Source of the DNA: CAZXVW01 sp964644025
GTDB lineage: Bacteria; Acidobacteriota; Terriglobia; Bryobacterales; Bryobacteraceae
DNA length: 25,342 nucleotides
NCBI GenBank assembly: GCA_964644025.1
Contig: CAZXVW010000039.1
Span: forward strand, 1 to 25,342
Reading direction: 5' to 3'
Shown: positions 24,179 through 25,342 of the stretch, piece after piece
How positions within the stretch are numbered: position 1 is the first letter of the stretch
Layout: every line of letters begins with the position of its first letter
The notes under the pieces: model-generated
Seen by the model: only the letters and a program-made list of their open reading frames with translations
Told to the model about the DNA's origin: nothing
The model's database searches: none
Program-made: the position numbers and the translations under genes

Positions 24179-25342
24179 CTAGCGGATCACTATGGTGACC
24201 GTGTTGGTAAAGTGCCCGTCCACCGTGAGTCTCACCGCGGCTTGCCCCGCGCCAGCCAGGCCGTGCGGCAGCAGTAGGTTGACCTGGTCGATGCCCGGAT
24301 AGACGCCTTGGGCTCCGGCGTAAACCACCGGAACTGCCGTAAGACCGACGGTAGCACTCACCGCCACCGGGGAACTACGGGAGCGGATGCCAGTGGCGTA
24401 CAGCACCAGGAAGACGCGGTCGCCCACCGGCCCGAGGTCGATGGGCACGGCGACGTATGCCCCTTGCGTCTCGTCGTAGCGGACGGCCCGCTCGATGCTC
24501 TGCGTACCGTCGGCGCGGACGCGCTGGACGTAGGCCGCAGCCGGTCCCTGGTCCGTACCATCCATCGTGAGCAAGCGCGGTGGCTCAACGTCGTAAGGTT
24601 CAACCGGAAGCGTCGTCGAAGAAACCGCGATTTCCTCCACGCGCTGGCGCGTGAGCGGCGCTGGCCGCGTGGAACCCTTCACCCAGACCGGGATCTGGTC
24701 CGCGTGGTACGGACTGTCGGGGTCCTCGGAAATCCCGGGGGGCAGCACCGCGCGCGAATTGTCGACGTCGGCCAGGTCAACGATCTGAGTGTAGGAGTTA
24801 CTTTTTTGCGACCAGATGGTGCCGATCTGCCCGCAGGAGAGCGGCGGCGAGGTGAGATTGTAGCGCGGCTCGAGCACTGGGAGCTTCATCGGCCCGTTCT
24901 GCTGATACGGCATGCGCTGAACGTCCCGCGACTCCCCATCCATGGGCGCCGGGACGCCGCCGCGGGCGAAGTTCTCGCCTGCCAGATCGAGCCAGGCCAT
25001 CAGGTAATCCCGCACGTCCGCGTCCGAAGGGGTCCGGTCCGTGTTCCCGTATTGCTGCTGAAGCAGCCGCGCCAAGTGGCTGATGCCTCCTCCGCCGCCG
25101 CCCACGCGGTCCGCTACGGGCGAGCGGCGGAACGGCGTGAGCATGGCGCCGGCCAGCGCCATCGCCGCCGGATAGGTGGGCTGATCGGCCCGGTAACGGA
25201 AGTCCCAATCGTTGAGCTGATCGAGCAAGCGTTGGACGTTGCGGTTCCGGACGCCCTCCTCGGCGGCCACGCGCCGCGCGATGGGAAACAGCGCCGCCAC
25301 GTTCGCCTGGACATCGTCCCGGTGCACGTCGGATTCGAAACT
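24179..25342 (-). CDS. Penicillin acylase (S45) C-terminal part fused to TIGR03437 domain (5' end outside window)
   Basis: The frame is open to the right edge, so only the last ~387 residues are seen; a GTG at 25327 is probably internal. The first ~245 residues fit the end of an S45 (penicillin amidase family) Ntn-hydrolase beta subunit: H-R-D-D-V-Q-A-N near the edge, R-Y-N-L-T-S-P-P, then Y-T-Q-I-V-D-L-A-D-V-D-N-S-R-A-V-L-P-P-G-I and S-P-Y-H-A-D-Q-I-P-V-W, which correspond to the family's VVDLxD...LPxGxSxxPxSPHYxDQxxxW pattern. The N-terminal catalytic Ser lies upstream. The last ~135 residues match TIGR03437 (A-G-A-Q-G-V-Y-P-G-I-D-Q-V-N-L-L-L-P and ...F-T-N-T-V-T-I-V), a domain abundant in Solibacter-type Acidobacteriota on secreted proteins. 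Substrate (amide, lactam or acyl-homoserine lactone) is not predictable. Confidence 0.8.
   Translation of the reverse strand, partial: SFESDVHRDDVQANVAALFPIARRVAAEEGVRNRNVQRLLDQLNDWDFRYRADQPTYPAAMALAGAMLTPFRRSPVADRVGGGGGGISHLARLLQQQYGNTDRTPSDADVRDYLMAWLDLAGENFARGGVPAPMDGESRDVQRMPYQQNGPMKLPVLEPRYNLTSPPLSCGQIGTIWSQKSNSYTQIVDLADVDNSRAVLPPGISEDPDSPYHADQIPVWVKGSTRPAPLTRQRVEEIAVSSTTLPVEPYDVEPPRLLTMDGTDQGPAAAYVQRVRADGTQSIERAVRYDETQGAYVAVPIDLGPVGDRVFLVLYATGIRSRSSPVAVSATVGLTAVPVVYAGAQGVYPGIDQVNLLLPHGLAGAGQAAVRLTVDGHFTNTVTIVIR

Overview
The window looks like a chromosomal stretch of a GC-rich soil-type bacterium, most likely an Acidobacteriota of the Bryobacterales / Candidatus Solibacter group. Three things point there: a C-terminal TIGR03437 domain (the 'Solibacter' C-terminal domain) on the last gene, the many Tat-exported and sulfatase proteins, and strong codon bias towards G/C at third positions. 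This placement is inferred from protein families only.

Layout. At 2-481 is the 3' end of an NAD-dependent epimerase/dehydratase gene, closed by a terminator-like hairpin. From 10227 down to 571 a minus-strand series runs gdhA (glutamate dehydrogenase), mutS, anmK, an exported PhoD-like phosphoesterase and a lipoprotein sulfatase with a HEAT-like tail. gdhA-mutS-anmK share stop/start overlaps and should be one operon. Divergently, 10358-11825 carries an LsrG-like monooxygenase and an iron-type alcohol dehydrogenase with an altered metal site.

The stretch 11826-14177 is an accessory scar. It holds two direct copies of a 104-bp repeat exactly 1490 bp apart, a frameshifted 5' remnant of an IS1634-family transposase, a 25-bp tandem repeat, an NmrA-type NAD(P)-binding protein, a REP-like hairpin and a truncated IS630-type transposase N-terminus. 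This is the least ordinary part of the window.

From 14178 to 20426 lies a group that reads as exported carbohydrate chemistry: a secreted alpha/beta-hydrolase esterase, a Tat-exported Gfo/Idh/MocA oxidoreductase, a secreted sulfatase, a possibly Tat-exported protein resembling the catalytic part of L-fucose/L-arabinose isomerases, and a Tat-exported SMP-30 lactonase. From 20479 to 22976 are trpB2 (stand-alone tryptophan synthase beta type 2) and tdh (threonine 3-dehydrogenase), separated by a perfect 12-bp hairpin. The right end (23017-25342, minus strand) has an exported beta-propeller protein and the 3' part of a penicillin-acylase (S45) gene fused to TIGR03437.

No rRNA, tRNA, CRISPR array, phage module or complete insertion sequence was seen. 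No obviously new defence or biosynthetic system is visible. The best candidates for something undescribed are the 104-bp repeat family, the exported isomerase-like protein in its sugar cluster, and the LsrG-like/alcohol dehydrogenase pair.
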